A stretch of 64,000 nt of DNA from Parvularcula maris (GTDB lineage: Bacteria; Pseudomonadota; Alphaproteobacteria; Caulobacterales; Parvularculaceae), in the NCBI RefSeq assembly GCF_024505085.1, contig NZ_JANIBC010000004.1:182651-246650 (forward strand), read 5' to 3'. Position 1 is the first letter of the stretch. Each line of letters starts with the position of its first letter. The notes below the pieces were generated by a model, which saw only the letters and a program-made list of their open reading frames with translations, did not search any database and was not told where the DNA came from. This document shows positions 15,670 through 25,300 of this stretch, piece after piece. The position numbers were made by a program, and so were the translations under genes.

Positions 15670-18600
15670 ATGTCAGGGAATAGAGACCTGCTGCGGCTCC
15701 TCGCCGCCAGCACGATGCTGACTGCGTTCGCGACGTCAGCCATGGCGCAGGACGCACCCATCGAGATCACACCGCAGGCCGAAGAAGCCGAAGAGCGCGG
15801 CGATGAGATCGTGGTGACCGGCTCACGCTTGCGCCGCAACGAGTTCAACTCCATCTCGCCGGTGCAAGTCATCGACGCCGATACGTCTCGCCTTTCCGGT
15901 CTGGCGACGGCGAGCGATTTCATCACCCAGTCCCCGGTGGTTACTGGTGCGCAGCTCGACAGCTCGATCAACGCCGGCTCGCCGACGGCTGCCGTTGAAG
16001 GCGTCGGCGCCGGTGGTGTCGGTGCCAACAACGTATCGCTGCGGGGTCTCGGCCCAGAGCGCACACTGCTTCTCGTGAACGGCCGCCGCCTGGCGCCGTC
16101 CGGTGTGCGCGGCGCGCCCGTCGCCCCCGACCTCAACCTGATCCCCGGCTTGGCCGTCGAGACGGTCGAGCTTCTCACCGATGGCGCCTCCTCGATCTAC
16201 GGCTCCGACGCCGTGGCAGGTGTGGCCAACATCATCCTGAAGAAGGACTTCGAAGGCTTCGAGGTCGCCGGTCAGTGGAGCCAACCCTTCGAGGATGGCG
16301 GCCGTGTGGCACAGATCGGTTTCTTGGCCGGTACGGGCAACGACCGCGGCAGCGTCATGTTCGCGGGTGAGTACTTCCACCGCGAAACGGTGCTGGTCGG
16401 CGACCGTCCAGACTTCAATGACTGCCTTCGCGACATCGACCTGGCGGATAACGGAGAGATCTTCTCGGTCTGCGCGGATGCCCGCCCGGCCAACGCCGCC
16501 GTCACCCTGCCGCAGTTCTTTGTCTACAGAACGCCTGGCTTCACCAGCGACGGCCTGCCCGAGGGCTTCTCCACCAACGCCGACCTCGTGGCGCGGGGCA
16601 TCAACCGCCGTACCTTGGACGTATACGGCCTTCAGGACGAGGAGCGTGCGACCCAACTTCTGGCCGGTGTCGAGCGCTATAACATCTTCACCAGCGGCGA
16701 CTACGAGATCATGGAGAACCTCGAGTTCTACTTCGAGGCCTCTTTCGCTCAGCGTACGGTGGAAGAAGATCTCACCAACGAACAGATCTTCCCCGGCGTT
16801 CCCGGCCTGATCCCGCAGGAAGACGAGAACGGCAACATCATCGTCGATGTGGACGACGTTGACGAGGACGGTGACCGCAACGAACCGCTTCTTGTCGACA
16901 ACCCGCTCAATCCGTTCGCTGGCGACGCGCTGCCGGTGGTGTCGAGCCTGTCCCTTCCCCAGGAGCGTGAATCGACCGTCTCGAACCTCCGCCTGGTCGG
17001 CGGGTTCACCGGTGACATCCCGCCGCTTGCGGACAAGAACTGGGTTTACGACGTCGGTCTGACCTTCGACCGGTCCTACGGCACGGCTACCCAGCCGATC
17101 CTTCGTGAGGACGCGCTGCGGCAGTCCCTCGACACGCTACGTCTCGACTCCGATGGCAACCCCATCTGCGGCACGCCGCGGACGGCCTTGACCTTCGGCT
17201 TCCTGACGCCTGAGGACTGCGTCGTCGTCGACTTCTTCAACGACAGCCTCTACACCATCACGGGCGGTATCGGCGACTTCGCCACCCCGGAGGAGCGCGA
17301 CTTCCTACGTGGCCGCGCGTTCAACACCACCGAGATCGAACAGCGCCAGGCCTACGGCCTCTTCACCGGCGACATGTTCGACATGCCTGCCGGCACGGTC
17401 GGCCTCGCCCTCGGCATCGAGTACCGCGAGCTGGAGATCGAGTCGCTCAACGACATCGTGCGCCAGAACGGGCTCGCCGCTTCGGAGGTTCCCGACATCG
17501 AGAACGACACGATCGGCCGTACCTGGCTGTTCGAGGTCTTCGGCGAGACGGAAGTTCCGATCCACGAAACCGTCTCCGTCAACCTTTCTGGCCGGTACAC
17601 GGAAGAAAAGAACTTCGGCAACAAGTTCACCTACTCGGTGAAGGGTAATTTCGAGCCCACCGATTGGCTGCGCTTGCGCGCGACCTACGGCACCACCTTC
17701 CGTGCTCCGAACCTGCGCGACCAGTTCCTCGCAGGCCAGGCAGGCACGATCGGCGGCGGTAACGACCCCTGCCTTGTTCCGAACGACGCCAATGACGGCG
17801 GCACTTACGACCCGACGGGCGACCAGCGTCCGCAGGCCCTCCTCGACCAGTGTGTTGCGGACGGTGCCGACCCCACGGCTCTCGGCCTGGGCGCCGTCAC
17901 GGGCATCCCGATCCAGACGGGCGGCTCTGTGGACCTCGAGGCGGAGACTTCGGACAGTCTGACGGCCGGTGTCGTGTTCGATGCCAAGCCGTTCACCGAC
18001 GCCTTCGATTTCGACCTCTCGGTGACCTATTTCGAGATCGACATCGAGGACACCGTGCAGGAGACCTCCGCAGCCGGAACCCTCGGGGCGTGCTACAGCG
18101 CCAATCCCGACCCGAACGCCTGTGCCCGCGTCACACGGAACCCCGGCTCGGGTACGGTTTCCCTCGTGAGGGCGCCGTTTATCAATATCGGCTCGGTCAA
18201 GACCTCCGGTATCGACTACGTGGCCCGTTTCGGCATGGACCTCGACGGCTTCGGCGAGACCTTCAACGACACCCGTCTCGGTCTCACCTTCGCCGCCACC
18301 CAGACGCTGGAGTACGATCAGGACGTCGATCCGAGTGACGACTTCGTGGAGAACTTCGCTGGCACGATCGGCTTCCCGGAGTTCAGCTTCCTGAGCAATA
18401 TCACCGTCGAGAGGGGAGCGTTCACCGGCCTGTGGCGCTCGCGCTACTTCGGCAAAGGTCAGCAGGAGGCATCCGACGACTTCGCCGACACCACCGGTGA
18501 CGAGTTCGGCGCCACGGCCTGTGACATTGCCGGCTATGTCGGTCAGTGCCGCGACGTGGACTTCGTCGACAACTACGTGATGCACGACGCTTCGGTGAGC

Positions 18601-18768
18601 TACGCCGCCGACTCCTGGACCATCACGGCCGGTGTGCAGAACGTGTTCGATGCGGCCCCGCCGCTCGTCGACCAGGGCGAAGCTCCTGCGCGGACGAACA
18701 TCGTCGTGCAGTCCGGCTACGACCTGATCGGTCGCCGCGCGTTCATCAACGCACGGAAGACCTTCTAA
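15670..18768 (+). CDS. TonB-dependent outer-membrane receptor
   Basis: A protein of 1032 residues. The signal peptide ends at SAMA|QD. The plug domain follows with EIVVTGSRL and NNVSLRGLGPERTLLLVNGR, then a long beta-barrel ending in the aromatic residue of RRAFINARKTF. It should import a large substrate such as an oligosaccharide, siderophore or cobalamin using TonB energy; nothing local identifies which. ATG 15670 is preceded by GAAGGG at seven bases. Upstream TTG and ATG codons at 15652 and 15655 are less likely. It is a single-gene unit between two terminators. Confidence 0.92.
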   Translation: MSGNRDLLRLLAASTMLTAFATSAMAQDAPIEITPQAEEAEERGDEIVVTGSRLRRNEFNSISPVQVIDADTSRLSGLATASDFITQSPVVTGAQLDSSINAGSPTAAVEGVGAGGVGANNVSLRGLGPERTLLLVNGRRLAPSGVRGAPVAPDLNLIPGLAVETVELLTDGASSIYGSDAVAGVANIILKKDFEGFEVAGQWSQPFEDGGRVAQIGFLAGTGNDRGSVMFAGEYFHRETVLVGDRPDFNDCLRDIDLADNGEIFSVCADARPANAAVTLPQFFVYRTPGFTSDGLPEGFSTNADLVARGINRRTLDVYGLQDEERATQLLAGVERYNIFTSGDYEIMENLEFYFEASFAQRTVEEDLTNEQIFPGVPGLIPQEDENGNIIVDVDDVDEDGDRNEPLLVDNPLNPFAGDALPVVSSLSLPQERESTVSNLRLVGGFTGDIPPLADKNWVYDVGLTFDRSYGTATQPILREDALRQSLDTLRLDSDGNPICGTPRTALTFGFLTPEDCVVVDFFNDSLYTITGGIGDFATPEERDFLRGRAFNTTEIEQRQAYGLFTGDMFDMPAGTVGLALGIEYRELEIESLNDIVRQNGLAASEVPDIENDTIGRTWLFEVFGETEVPIHETVSVNLSGRYTEEKNFGNKFTYSVKGNFEPTDWLRLRATYGTTFRAPNLRDQFLAGQAGTIGGGNDPCLVPNDANDGGTYDPTGDQRPQALLDQCVADGADPTALGLGAVTGIPIQTGGSVDLEAETSDSLTAGVVFDAKPFTDAFDFDLSVTYFEIDIEDTVQETSAAGTLGACYSANPDPNACARVTRNPGSGTVSLVRAPFINIGSVKTSGIDYVARFGMDLDGFGETFNDTRLGLTFAATQTLEYDQDVDPSDDFVENFAGTIGFPEFSFLSNITVERGAFTGLWRSRYFGKGQQEASDDFADTTGDEFGATACDIAGYVGQCRDVDFVDNYVMHDASVSYAADSWTITAGVQNVFDAAPPLVDQGEAPARTNIVVQSGYDLIGRRAFINARKTF

Positions 18769-18783
18769 GTCTGAAGCTACGAC

Positions 18784-18809
18784 GCCCTGCGGAGTTGTCT
18801 CCGCAGGGC
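18784..18809. terminator. Stem-loop after the TonB-dependent receptor
   Basis: GCCCTGCGGAG (18784-18794) pairs with CTCCGCAGGGC (18799-18809) around TTGT. It has no T run, but it stands directly before the stronger terminator at 18819. Confidence 0.5.
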
Positions 18810-18818
18810 AAGCTAAAA

Positions 18819-18853
18819 GGCCCGCAAACCTGACGAGGTTTGCGGGCCTTTTT
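18819..18853. terminator. Bidirectional terminator between converging genes
   Basis: A perfect 13-bp stem, GGCCCGCAAACCT (18819-18831) with AGGTTTGCGGGCC (18836-18848), is followed by TTTTT rightwards. It is flanked by AAAA on the left, which serves the minus-strand gene. Confidence 0.92.
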
Positions 18854-18887
18854 GTTGGTGAAACTCGTATCTAGAGCAGCGTGGAGA

Positions 18888-19601
18888 TCAGCCGCCCTTC
18901 TTGCCGAAGGGGCTGGAGACCGGCTCCATGTCGATCTTGGGCATGGGCGCTTGAGCGGCGGGGCGGCCGGGGGCTTGCGCCTGGCGCTGTCCGGGGCCTG
19001 CGGGGGGCACCTGGCCTGCGAAGACCGCGATCATGGTGCGGGTGTCCGGGAAGCCGGTGGCGGGGAGGCCCATCTGGGTCTGGTAGGCGGCGAGAGCCTT
19101 CTGGCTGCCGGGGCCGAAATCGCCGTCCACGGTGATGGCCTGACCGCTATCCTTGAGGCGCTGCTGCAGGCGGCGGATGACCGTGGGGTACATGGCCGTC
19201 TCCTGGCCCGCGACCTTGATCGGCCTCATCTGCTCGGCCTTGGTCACGCGCTCGCCGCCAAGCCCGCGGATGAGCTGGGTGGCGGCGACGGCCACGGGCT
19301 GCTGGGGCATCTGGTTGCAGGTGGCGGCCAGCGCGTTGGCCAGCACCTGGTCGTCCTGCCAGCTCACGAGGTCGTAGGCGCCGTCCATAAACATGTTGGC
19401 GGCGGAGAGGTAGCCCGAAAGCCAGGTCATCACGAGGGGCGCTTCCTGGCTGCCCTGCTCGGCGGACTGGAGGAACGCGCCGCAGGGAAGAAGGCCGATG
19501 CCCTTCACGGCGTAGCGGCCATCGGGATCGCCTGCGTGCGCCGTGCCCAGCATCGGCAGTAGGGCTGCGGCGGCAAGAACGGTCTTCTTCAGCGAAGGCA
19601 T
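18888..19601 (-). CDS. Exported peptidoglycan-binding-domain protein
   Basis: A protein of 237 residues with a signal peptide ending at AHA|GD. The N-terminal half (GKGIGLLPCGAFL-like, with two Cys) is unrecognised. Residues about 130-195 form a PG_binding_1 domain: VIRRLQQRLKDSG then DGDFGPGSQKALAAYQ. The C terminus is Pro/Gln-rich. It probably acts at the cell wall. GAGGAG precedes ATG 19601 by seven bases. Confidence 0.8.
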   Translation of the reverse strand: MPSLKKTVLAAAALLPMLGTAHAGDPDGRYAVKGIGLLPCGAFLQSAEQGSQEAPLVMTWLSGYLSAANMFMDGAYDLVSWQDDQVLANALAATCNQMPQQPVAVAATQLIRGLGGERVTKAEQMRPIKVAGQETAMYPTVIRRLQQRLKDSGQAITVDGDFGPGSQKALAAYQTQMGLPATGFPDTRTMIAVFAGQVPPAGPGQRQAQAPGRPAAQAPMPKIDMEPVSSPFGKKGG

Positions 19602-19795
19602 AAAACAGCTCCTCAACTCATGGGGCGTCTGGTTCTGCGTGATCGAATGGATCGGCACCCCGCCCGAAGATGCCCCCTGCGGCCGCTCTTTCAACACGAG
19701 AGCGTTACAATTTCTAGGTGGTGGAGATGGGGAATTGGAAAGGCGTTCGCGGGTGTGCTCTTCCGAAAGGGCCGCGGATCGCCTATCTGCCGCGG

Positions 19796-20965
19796 ATGGA
19801 ACCTGTCTCGCTCAGCAAAGCCGCTGCCTCCCTCGACCTCGGCGTGCCCAAGGGCTCGCGTGTGGTCGTGGCCATGTCCGGCGGGGTGGACAGCACGGTC
19901 ACGGCGGCCCTGGTCAAGGCGGCGGGCTACGATGCCGTGGGCATCACCCTGCAGCTCTACGACCACGGGGTCGCCATCCAGAAGAAGGGTGCCTGCTGCG
20001 CCGGCCAGGACATCGCCGATGCGCGGGCCGCGGCCGATCAGATCGGCATCCCCCACTATGTCCTCGACTATGAAAGCCGGTTCTCTGAAGCCGTCATGGA
20101 GGACTTCGCCGACACCTACCTCGCAGGGGCGACGCCGATCCCCTGCGTGCGCTGCAACCAGAGCGTCAAGTTCAAGGACCTCCTCGGCACGGCCCGAGAC
20201 CTCGGCGCCGAGGCCATGGCGACGGGGCACTATATCCGCCGCGAGCTGGGGCCGAGCGGTCCCGAGCTTCACCGGGCAGAGGATGCAGGCAAGGATCAGA
20301 GCTACTTTCTCTTCGCCACCACGCGGGAACAGCTCGATTTCCTGCGCTTTCCCCTCGGCGCCTACCCGAAAAGCGTGACCAGGAGCCTCGCGGGGGAGAT
20401 GGGGCTGGCGGTGGCCGACAAGCCGGACAGCCAGGACATCTGCTTCGTGCCGGAGGGCAAGTACACCTCCGTGGTCGAACGGCTGCGCCCAGGCTCGGCC
20501 GAGCCAGGTGAGATCGTCAGTAAGTCAGGCGAGGTGCTGGGCCGCCACGCAGGGGTCATCCACTACACGGTGGGCCAGCGGCGTGGCCTCGGCATTGGCG
20601 GGATGGAGGAGCCCCTCTACGTGGTCGGCATCGATGCGGCGAAGCGTCAGGTCATCGTCGGCCCGCAGGAGGCGCTGCTGACGAGGCGTGTGCTGCTGAA
20701 GGAGCTCAACTGGATCGGCGACGGCGCGGACATTCCCGACGGTTTGCCGATCAGGGTCAAGCTTCGCTCCACAAGGCCCCCGGCCCCAGCGCGGCTAGGG
20801 GTATTGGGCGGACAGCCCTATGTCGATCTGGAGACGCCCGAGGCGGGGGTCGCGCCGGGCCAGGCCTGCGTCTTCTACGGGGCTGAAAGCTCGCGCGTGC
20901 TTGGCGGCGGATGGATCACCGGCACGGTGGCGGCCGCGGACATGCCGGAGCGATCCGCAGCCTGA
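19796..20965 (+). CDS. mnmA: tRNA-specific 2-thiouridylase
   Basis: A protein of 389 residues. It thiolates U34 of Lys, Glu and Gln tRNAs. The ATP pyrophosphatase loop is MSGGVDST, the first catalytic Cys is in PIPCVRCNQ and the second in [22 protein letters not shown] is the conserved central motif. The start at 19796 (MEPVSLSKA) leaves a short N-terminal extension before the P-loop. Confidence 0.96.
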   Translation: MEPVSLSKAAASLDLGVPKGSRVVVAMSGGVDSTVTAALVKAAGYDAVGITLQLYDHGVAIQKKGACCAGQDIADARAAADQIGIPHYVLDYESRFSEAVMEDFADTYLAGATPIPCVRCNQSVKFKDLLGTARDLGAEAMATGHYIRRELGPSGPELHRAEDAGKDQSYFLFATTREQLDFLRFPLGAYPKSVTRSLAGEMGLAVADKPDSQDICFVPEGKYTSVVERLRPGSAEPGEIVSKSGEVLGRHAGVIHYTVGQRRGLGIGGMEEPLYVVGIDAAKRQVIVGPQEALLTRRVLLKELNWIGDGADIPDGLPIRVKLRSTRPPAPARLGVLGGQPYVDLETPEAGVAPGQACVFYGAESSRVLGGGWITGTVAAADMPERSAA

Positions 20966-20972
20966 GGAACGG

Positions 20973-21275
20973 CTAGTCGTTCAGCTCGAGACCGGTCGGC
21001 TTCTTCGGAAGGTCCATCTCGGGCAGAGCGGTCGTCTCCGACTGCGCCTCCAGATGGGCGGCGATGGCGTGGGCGGCCTGATCGTCGAGGCGGGTGCCCG
21101 GCTCCGCCGCGCCTGCGGTGAAGTCGGGTGTCTCGGCAAGATCGCCCTCCGTCTTCAACGAGACGCTCTCCAGTGGGGGAGCGGAGCGGAGGGAACGGCG
21201 GGCGAGGTCGCAGGACTGGCCGATGGCGGCCCCGAGGCGGTCGAGCTGCTCGATATAGAGGTCAAACGGGTTCAT
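20973..21275 (-). CDS. Small soluble protein, unknown function
   Basis: A protein of 100 residues beginning MNPFDLYIEQLDRLGAAIGQ. No membrane segment and no recognised family; the first 30 residues look helical. AAGGAG precedes ATG 21275 by six bases. It converges on mnmA with a seven-base gap. An inverted repeat lies 45 bases upstream (21320-21338). Confidence 0.65.
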   Translation of the reverse strand: MNPFDLYIEQLDRLGAAIGQSCDLARRSLRSAPPLESVSLKTEGDLAETPDFTAGAAEPGTRLDDQAAHAIAAHLEAQSETTALPEMDLPKKPTGLELND

Positions 21276-21319
21276 GATGGCTCCTTGTCCAAGCGCCATT
21301 CTGCGCCTTCTCGCACCTG

Positions 21320-21338
21320 CAGCATACACCGTATGCTG
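21320..21338. promoter_or_regulatory. Perfect inverted repeat, candidate operator
   Basis: CAGCATAC-ACC-GTATGCTG has eight-base arms. It sits between two minus-strand genes, upstream of the 100-residue gene, with no T run on either side, so it is more likely a protein-binding site than a terminator. Which protein binds is unknown. Confidence 0.4.
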
Positions 21339-21365
21339 TAACCTAGCCGGAACGTGAGTCCCGCT

Positions 21366-21677
21366 TCAGGCGACCCATTCGGCGAGGCGCGCATCGGTCA
21401 GCGCGGGCTCGAACCCCGGTACCGCTGGCTCCTGCTCGGACGCGCGAGACAGGCGGGTCAGGATGCTGTCCGCATGGGCATTGAGAAGGCGCAGGCCCTC
21501 CTCGCGGTGCTCTTGGGTAGCACCGGAGGCCGGGTCCTGCCGGGCGAAGACGCTCGGCGCCATCATCATCCGCCAGAAGCTCATCTGAAGGTCGAAGCAG
21601 CAGCGTTGACTGTCGAGAAAGGAACAAAAGACATCCTGAGCCGGATTCTGTTCCGCGGTTTCTTTCTGGTTTGTCAT
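21366..21677 (-). CDS. Small helical protein, unknown function
   Basis: A protein of 103 residues. The segment FLDSQRCCFDLQMSFWRMMM looks like an amphipathic helix, and the rest is predicted soluble. The layout loosely recalls phasin-like granule proteins, but I cannot support that. AGGAG stands seven bases before ATG 21677. Confidence 0.65.
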   Translation of the reverse strand: MTNQKETAEQNPAQDVFCSFLDSQRCCFDLQMSFWRMMMAPSVFARQDPASGATQEHREEGLRLLNAHADSILTRLSRASEQEPAVPGFEPALTDARLAEWVA

Positions 21678-21844
21678 GACTTGCTCCTACCTGCACTGCA
21701 AAGAACGCCCTCGGCACAAGAAAAGCAACAGTGAACAAGTCACATAGTGTGGAACCAAAGGGGCGCGAAACGTGCGCAAGCGCCTGTTGAAGCGCGTGGC
21801 GGGCGCTGCCATAAGCCGCGGCGAAACCAGACCGGACGGCTGCC

Positions 21845-23038
21845 ATGAACATCCACGAGTACCAGGCCAAAGAGCTTCTGAAATCCTACGGCGCGCCCGT
21901 CGCGAACGGTGTCATCGTCATGAACGCCGCCGAGGCCGAGGCGAAGGCGAAGGAGCTCCCCGGCCCCCTCTGGGTGGTGAAGGCGCAGATCCATGCAGGC
22001 GGCCGCGGCAAAGGCCACTTCAAGGAAGCCGCCGCTGGCGAGAAAGGCGGCGTGCGCCTCGCCAAGTCCGCCGAAGAGGCCGCCGAGCAGGCGAAAAAGA
22101 TGCTAGGCAACACCCTGGTCACCATCCAGACCGGCGAAGAGGGCAAGGAGGTCGGCCGTGTCTATTTCGAGGACGGCGCCGACATCGAGAAGGAGCTCTA
22201 CCTCTCCGTCCTGGTCGACCGCGGCACCGGCAAGGTGGCGTTCATCGCCTCCACGGAAGGCGGCATGGACATCGAGGCCGTCGCGGAAGAGACCCCTGAG
22301 AAGATCGCCACCGTCACCGTCGAGCCGAAAGACGGCGTCACTGACGAAGTCGCCAACAAGATCGTCAGCGCGCTGAAGCTCGAAGGGCAGGGCGCCGATG
22401 ACGGCCGCGAGCTCGTGCGTACCCTCTACAAGGCCTTCACCGAGAAGGACATGGCGATGCTGGAGATCAACCCGCTGATCGTCATGCCCGACGGCCGCCT
22501 CAGGGTGCTCGACGCCAAGGTCGGCTTCGACCCCAACGCCTCCTTCCGCCACCCCGACATCGAGAAGCTCCGTGACGAGAGCGAAGAGGACGAGCTGGAG
22601 CTCAAGGCCAACGAGTTCGACCTCGCCTATGTCAAGCTCGACGGCAATATCGGCTGCATGGTCAACGGGGCCGGCCTCGCCATGGCGACCATGGACATCA
22701 TCAAGCATTACGGCGCCGAGCCCGCCAACTTCCTCGATGTCGGCGGCGGCGCCACCAAGGAGAAGGTGACCGAGGCCTTCAAGATCATCACCTCCGACCC
22801 CGGCGTCGAGGGTATCCTGGTCAACATCTTCGGCGGCATTATGCGCTGCGACGTCATCGCCGAGGGCGTCCTGGCCGCCGTTCAGGAAGTCGGCCTCAAA
22901 GTGCCGCTGGTGGTCCGCCTGGAAGGCACCAATGTCGACGAGGGCAAGGCCATCATCAACGGCTCCGACCTCGACGTGATCTCGGCCGACGACCTCGAAG
23001 ACGCCGCCAGCAAGATCGTCAAGGCGGTGAAGGGGTAG
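21845..23038 (+). CDS. sucC: Succinyl-CoA synthetase, beta subunit
   Basis: A protein of 397 residues. It forms succinate and ATP or GTP from succinyl-CoA with SucD in the TCA cycle. The ATP-grasp N terminus is [19 protein letters not shown], the nucleotide loop [15 protein letters not shown], and the C-terminal CoA-ligase part contains [18 protein letters not shown] and FLDVGGGA. Its partner gene sucD is 4.4 kb downstream, not adjacent as usual. Confidence 0.97.
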   Translation: MNIHEYQAKELLKSYGAPVANGVIVMNAAEAEAKAKELPGPLWVVKAQIHAGGRGKGHFKEAAAGEKGGVRLAKSAEEAAEQAKKMLGNTLVTIQTGEEGKEVGRVYFEDGADIEKELYLSVLVDRGTGKVAFIASTEGGMDIEAVAEETPEKIATVTVEPKDGVTDEVANKIVSALKLEGQGADDGRELVRTLYKAFTEKDMAMLEINPLIVMPDGRLRVLDAKVGFDPNASFRHPDIEKLRDESEEDELELKANEFDLAYVKLDGNIGCMVNGAGLAMATMDIIKHYGAEPANFLDVGGGATKEKVTEAFKIITSDPGVEGILVNIFGGIMRCDVIAEGVLAAVQEVGLKVPLVVRLEGTNVDEGKAIINGSDLDVISADDLEDAASKIVKAVKG

Positions 23039-23143
23039 GCCTCCGCCGAGTAGAAAATCTCGTGCCCCTGGCGCTTGCAATCAGCGTGTAAAGACACCAG
23101 CATTGCAGGACGTTCAGGGGATTTGGAGACGGTGGTGGAACCT

Positions 23144-24268
23144 ATGTCGAGAAGGCTGCAGACAAGCTGGTCATGGACCTTGATCAGCTTGTTGCTCCTG
23201 GCGCTGTGCTTCGATCAGGCTTCGGGTCAAGATAGGGATCGTCTCGAACTCTTCGAACCGCGACCCACGAACAGTCGGGATATCGACTACACCGTCTTCA
23301 ACGAGTTCTTGGAGACCTACGTCCTCAATACGGGACCTTCTCTACGCAAGCGGTTGGGTCCGCCTCCGAAGGTGACGGGGACGAACACCCGGCGCGGCCA
23401 TCACTCTCCGTACAGGCTTGAAGGCAACAAGATCGTCTTCTCTTTGATGGCCGTTCCGGAGCGAGGCCTTCCACGCGAGTATGTCGACACACTCGTCAAG
23501 ATCGCCAACCAAACCGACCTTCAGGCCTTTCCCCGCAACGAGCAGTTGGCGTTCTGGTTCAACCTCCACAACATGCTGGTGATCAGGGAGCTTGCCGAAA
23601 ACTATCCTGTCCCGCGGCCCGGTGCCATCAAGCCGAAAGGCAACAGGGAGCGGCTGCACCAGGCGAAGCTGGTGACGATCCGCGGCGTCGATCTATCGCT
23701 CGAAGATATCCGTATCGGGATTGTCTATCGCTACTGGACCGACCCCAGGGTGATGTACGGCTTCTTCCATGGCGATATCGCCAGCCCCAATATTCGATCG
23801 GAGGCGTGGAGCGGCAGGAACGTGTCTCGCCACCTCAGTGAGAACGCCACCGAGTTCGTCAACTCCCTACGAGGCATCAACGATACGTTCGGATCCGTTC
23901 GCGTGTCGCCTATCTACAAGGAAGCGGACGGGACGCTGTTCGATCCATGGGAGCCCAGCCTCCGTCAGCATCTCATGCGGTTTGCCGACGCGGAGGTACG
24001 GTTAGTCGTCAGCGGTGCCGAACGCCTTCGCGTCGGGAATCGCGAGACCGCCATCGCCGACCTTGCAGGGGGCTACCGAGAGGTCGTGAACAGCCCCATT
24101 CAGATGGCGGAGTTCGGCGGCGGGTTGGCAACGAAACTTCCTCCGAGCGCGGTCGATCTCAGGCGCGAGATCTACCGCAAGAATGTAGAACTCTACCAAA
24201 CCCGTGGCCGTGTCGTGATCGTCGATGAGGGTAGCGAAGTCTCCAGCGAAGGGGACAAGGTAGAGTAG
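23144..24268 (+). CDS. Exported DUF547-domain protein
   Basis: A protein of 374 residues. An N-terminal hydrophobic segment (about residues 10-26, ending ASGQD) looks like a signal peptide. NEQLAFWFNLHNMLVIRELA is the typical DUF547 core, with MYGFFHGDIASPNI further on. Function is unknown in general for this family. It is the first of five genes that separate sucC from sucD. ATG 23144 was chosen because it begins the signal peptide; 23075 is an alternative. Confidence 0.75.
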   Translation: MSRRLQTSWSWTLISLLLLALCFDQASGQDRDRLELFEPRPTNSRDIDYTVFNEFLETYVLNTGPSLRKRLGPPPKVTGTNTRRGHHSPYRLEGNKIVFSLMAVPERGLPREYVDTLVKIANQTDLQAFPRNEQLAFWFNLHNMLVIRELAENYPVPRPGAIKPKGNRERLHQAKLVTIRGVDLSLEDIRIGIVYRYWTDPRVMYGFFHGDIASPNIRSEAWSGRNVSRHLSENATEFVNSLRGINDTFGSVRVSPIYKEADGTLFDPWEPSLRQHLMRFADAEVRLVVSGAERLRVGNRETAIADLAGGYREVVNSPIQMAEFGGGLATKLPPSAVDLRREIYRKNVELYQTRGRVVIVDEGSEVSSEGDKVE

Positions 24269-24419
24269 CGTCCGGACCGGAAGCCAGCCCGTAGGACGAA
24301 CCACGAAACTTCCGGTTTTCGTCCTGTCGACGGTTTGTCGGTGCGGGTAGTGGTCCTGACGGACGGTCTATCCCATCCGTGCTACACGGAAGGCTTGTCA
24401 GGACAGAGGTCCGGGCAAG

Positions 24420-25169
24420 ATGAAGCTGGATCGGTTCCCTGCTTCGAGCTGGAAACCCCTAGAGCGACTTAAGGGGCGACCAGTGAGCAGGATGGTGATA
24501 GCGGCAGGCCTCGCCGCATCTGCGGTGCTACTACTTCTCGGTAAGGACTATCTGCACGCATCCTTAGCGGGCTCGGTCGGGGGACGGGATTGTCCTGCGG
24601 CGCTGATCCAGGAAGCCACAGCGCGTGCCGCTCGGACCTTCCCCAACGACAACGCCGAGCCGGTCATCCGCTGCATGAAGGGGCCTGCGCTGGGTCTTCG
24701 TGTCGATTACGGTGCGAGCCACTTTCTTCCGGTCCTGCCCACACTCATCCTTTTGGGGCCGAAGGGGCAGAACACGGATGTTCTGGCCCATGAGCTTGTC
24801 CATGCAGAGGTCCGGGCGAAGACAGGGGCGCTGGTACGGTCCTACGGGCTGCCGACCTGGTTCGATGAGGGGCTGGGGATGCAGGCTGACGAGCGTGCAC
24901 CGTTTCAGGACCTCGGCGATCTCGCACCTTCTCCCGGTGACTTTCCCGAGCTCGGCGAGATAGGTCGCCCCTCCACATTCTTCCGTGCGGGGAGGCAGAG
25001 CAGGCTGAACTACGGCTTCGCCCGCTGCGTGGTGGCGGGTTGGCTGGAGGCTGAGGGCACCGATCTGGACGGGTTTTTGAAAGACCAGAGCCTGCTCGGA
25101 AAGTTTCCGACCGACCGTTTCGAACCCCACGCGGCGGCCTGCCGGGAGAGGTTGTCACAGCATTCCTGA
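24420..25169 (+). CDS. Membrane-anchored HExxH metallopeptidase-like protein
   Basis: A protein of 249 residues. One N-terminal helix (about residues 25-41) is followed by a domain with AHELVHAE and, 20-odd residues later, WFDEGLGM. HExxH plus a downstream E-G-L is the gluzincin arrangement, so Glu of FDEGL may be the third zinc ligand (inference). Four Cys could form disulfides outside the membrane. Substrate unknown. Confidence 0.7.
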   Translation: MKLDRFPASSWKPLERLKGRPVSRMVIAAGLAASAVLLLLGKDYLHASLAGSVGGRDCPAALIQEATARAARTFPNDNAEPVIRCMKGPALGLRVDYGASHFLPVLPTLILLGPKGQNTDVLAHELVHAEVRAKTGALVRSYGLPTWFDEGLGMQADERAPFQDLGDLAPSPGDFPELGEIGRPSTFFRAGRQSRLNYGFARCVVAGWLEAEGTDLDGFLKDQSLLGKFPTDRFEPHAAACRERLSQHS

Positions 25170-25256
25170 TAGGGTCCGGGATGACGGTTGGAGGTGCACA
25201 CGGCCCCTAGGGCAGCTCGCGAGGCATACTGTCATCCGGCGGGGCGCACGGTGCGC

Positions 25257-25281
25257 GGCGGCACACTCTCGGTGTGCCGCC
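25257..25281. terminator. Stem-loop between converging genes
   Basis: GGCGGCACAC (25257-25266) pairs with GTGTGCCGCC (25272-25281) around TCTCG. It has no clear T run, but its position between the ends of two converging genes favours a terminator role. Confidence 0.45.
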
Positions 25282-25300
25282 TTACTGGGTAGGCTGAGGC

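Noticed and set aside
17305..18585. A 426-codon open frame opposite the TonB-dependent receptor
   Set aside because: The receptor frame has complete domain evidence; the antisense frame has none.
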